Assembly (NCBI GenBank): GCA_963924555.1
Contig: OZ004592.1
Coordinates: forward strand, 6,386,001-6,450,000
DNA length: 64,000 nt
Direction of reading: 5' to 3'
Source: Crambe crambe
Lineage: Eukaryota; Porifera; Demospongiae; Poecilosclerida; Crambeidae
Part shown: positions 62,730 to 64,000 of the stretch, piece by piece
How positions within the stretch are numbered: position 1 is the stretch's first letter
How the letters are laid out: every line of letters begins with the position of its first letter
The notes under the pieces: model-generated
Databases searched by the model: none
Seen by the model: the letters and a program-made list of their open reading frames with translations, nothing else
What the model was told of the DNA's origin: nothing
Position numbers and translations under genes: made by a program

Positions 62730-64000
62730 TTAGACTTGTGTACATCTGCCCTTCAAGGGTATTGCGTTTCCTGGCTTCCTTTTGGTGGGTGATGGTTTAG
62801 GTTCAGTTGGAGACTTGCCTATACTTTGTGAGGAAACTTCACTCGGTGGCTGCAGAGACTTTGATTGTTCAGCTCCACTTGGTGAGGCAACCTCACTTGG
62901 TGGTGGAACTTCACTGGGTGAAGGAGATTGTTTCTGGCGTAGGACATGCTTTGGTGATCCTCGACACATTCCAAGTGGTGGAGAAATGACAATTATGTCA
63001 TCAGATATTTTTGCAACTGGGGGACTTGACACTCTTTCATCGATTTCTTCAACTATCTTCCTAAAAGGATATCGTTCATAGAAGTGATCCATGACATCAC
63101 CTCTTGATGGCCTTTCCATCCCTTCAGCTCTGAGCGTATCACACCTGCTTCTCAACTTCAGATACTTTTTGCGAAAGTATTGTGCAGTTTTCATTTTGAT
63201 AGGGAACGAAATCAAGATGCTGTCATTCGAATCATCGTCATGTTTGGTAGTGAAGTGCAGAAGAAGATTGCATTCAGGTATTTTGGAACGAATAACATCA
63301 ATAGGAGTTTTGACCTTTGAACCTTTCTGAATTTTTGTAGCAAGTTCCAAACCATATGAAAAAAAGTCAAAATCAATGAACGATTTCTCATCAAGTACCA
63401 CCTGGCGAATGTTGGAGTAGACTTTTATTTCAGGAACTTTCATCAGTTTCTTTCGCTCCTTCAAGATTGCTCCTGGAAATGCCACCATAGCCAAGGCATC
63501 ATCAAGACTTAGAGAACCAGCAAATAACAGAGCTGTTACTTCCCCTAGCACATCTGTTCCAACCATCACCAACAGGCGAGTCCGGAGAGCGTAGAGTTGA
63601 GTGATAAGGGCAAAGTACACTCTAAATATGGCCATATTGACACCAGCATTAGCATTGATTTTATACTGTAGTTTCTCAAACTTTTGGCATACAATTTTGA
63701 GCCTTTTTTCAAAGTGAGCAATAGCATTGCTGGTGAGAGGAAACTCATGATTTAGATCTGAGAGGATCTCTTGATAGTTGAGGTTTTTGTCCTTGATTTC
63801 AAGCAGAAGGCAGCAACTGACACCAGCTAAGTCGGGAAGTATGCTATACTGCTCAAGCACAGCTGTGACGTTGGTACCAGTAAACCCAAAAGAGTTCACA
63901 ATAGCAGAAATCAGCTTCCCTTCTTGCTTCAGATTTGACAAATCTGTCGTTTTCTTTGGGAAAGTGATCTTCTTGTCGTTTGCTGCTGGGTTGATATGCT
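62730..64000 (-). CDS. Ketosynthase/acyltransferase-like protein (PKS/FAS-related), 5' part outside window
   Basis: One long exon stays open from the stop near 62730 to the window edge (over 420 codons), so its start lies beyond 64000. Near its N-terminal end, AIVNSFGFTGTNVTAVLEQY (63899-63845) matches the C-terminal motif of beta-ketoacyl synthases (NSFGFGGTNAHxxLE). After it, NMAIFRVYFALITQLYAL and VGTDVLGEVTALLFAGSLSL (63563 downward) align with acyltransferase motifs (GHSxGE...AAxVAGxLSLEDA). The nucleophile motif GHSxG reads GTDVLG, with no Ser. Beyond that no AT catalytic His motif is seen. The C-terminal ~90 residues are Ser/Pro-rich repeats (SPSEVPPPSEVASPS). A degenerate or repurposed PKS-like protein is likely. 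No other domain is visible. Confidence 0.6.
   Translation of the reverse strand, partial: HINPAANDKKITFPKKTTDLSNLKQEGKLISAIVNSFGFTGTNVTAVLEQYSILPDLAGVSCCLLLEIKDKNLNYQEILSDLNHEFPLTSNAIAHFEKRLKIVCQKFEKLQYKINANAGVNMAIFRVYFALITQLYALRTRLLVMVGTDVLGEVTALLFAGSLSLDDALAMVAFPGAILKERKKLMKVPEIKVYSNIRQVVLDEKSFIDFDFFSYGLELATKIQKGSKVKTPIDVIRSKIPECNLLLHFTTKHDDDSNDSILISFPIKMKTAQYFRKKYLKLRSRCDTLRAEGMERPSRGDVMDHFYERYPFRKIVEEIDERVSSPPVAKISDDIIVISPPLGMCRGSPKHVLRQKQSPSPSEVPPPSEVASPSGAEQSKSLQPPSEVSSQSIGKSPTEPKPSPTKRKPGNAIPLKGRCTQV

Noticed and set aside
62782-63330. Plus-strand frames of 60-99 codons opposite the KS/AT-like gene
   Set aside because: Antisense of repeats such as PPSEV; no conserved motif.

Overview
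The window is animal nuclear DNA. Genes are split by many short GT-AG introns (often 50-150 bp), lie 80-200 bp apart on both strands, and encode metazoan families: WDR1, NUP214, B4GALT7, Ig/FN3 receptors, 14-3-3 and animal haem peroxidases. Runs of AGCTAGCTAGCT, many small inverted-repeat elements and the compact layout fit a demosponge such as Amphimedon. The species is an inference; the animal origin is well supported.

Layout. 1-4.5 kb: a tandem duplication of an intronless NMRAL1-like gene with its promoter, plus a scrap of a third unit. 4.7-17.1 kb: two tandem secreted haem peroxidase genes with the same three-exon structure, separated by 5.7 kb of repeats (a four-copy family in both orientations, a long palindrome, a tRNA-like element, GA-rich tandem repeats). 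17.5-24.2 kb: WDR1 and a leucine-rich-repeat gene, head to head; WDR1 contains an apparent U12-type intron. 24.3-31.6 kb, minus strand: an FN3 single-pass receptor with a huge repetitive cytoplasmic tail, ADPRS (ARH3), and a small secreted Cys-containing protein. 31.8-48.5 kb: NUP214 (minus) and RRP12 (plus), head to head. 48.6-52.2 kb: MAK16 (minus) and the tiny ATP5MK (plus), head to head, then B4GALT7 (minus). 52.3-59.1 kb: two paralogous Ig-domain receptors flanking a 14-3-3 gene. 59.3-64 kb: PI4K2 (minus) and PSTK (plus), head to head, then the 3' part of a ketosynthase/acyltransferase-like gene (minus) that runs off the window.

Most genes are housekeeping: ribosome biogenesis (RRP12, MAK16), nuclear pore, actin turnover (WDR1), proteoglycan linker synthesis (B4GALT7), ATP synthase, phosphoinositide and ADP-ribose metabolism, selenocysteine-tRNA synthesis. 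Head-to-head pairs with 102-188 bp between start codons suggest shared bidirectional promoters. The less ordinary content is the receptor with a repeat-built tail, the paired Ig receptors, the U12-like intron with non-standard ends, and the final KS/AT-like protein that lacks the recognisable nucleophile motif of acyltransferases.

Exon boundaries were worked out by hand from splice consensus, reading phase and family conservation. Boundaries are exact where numbers are given and approximate where stated.
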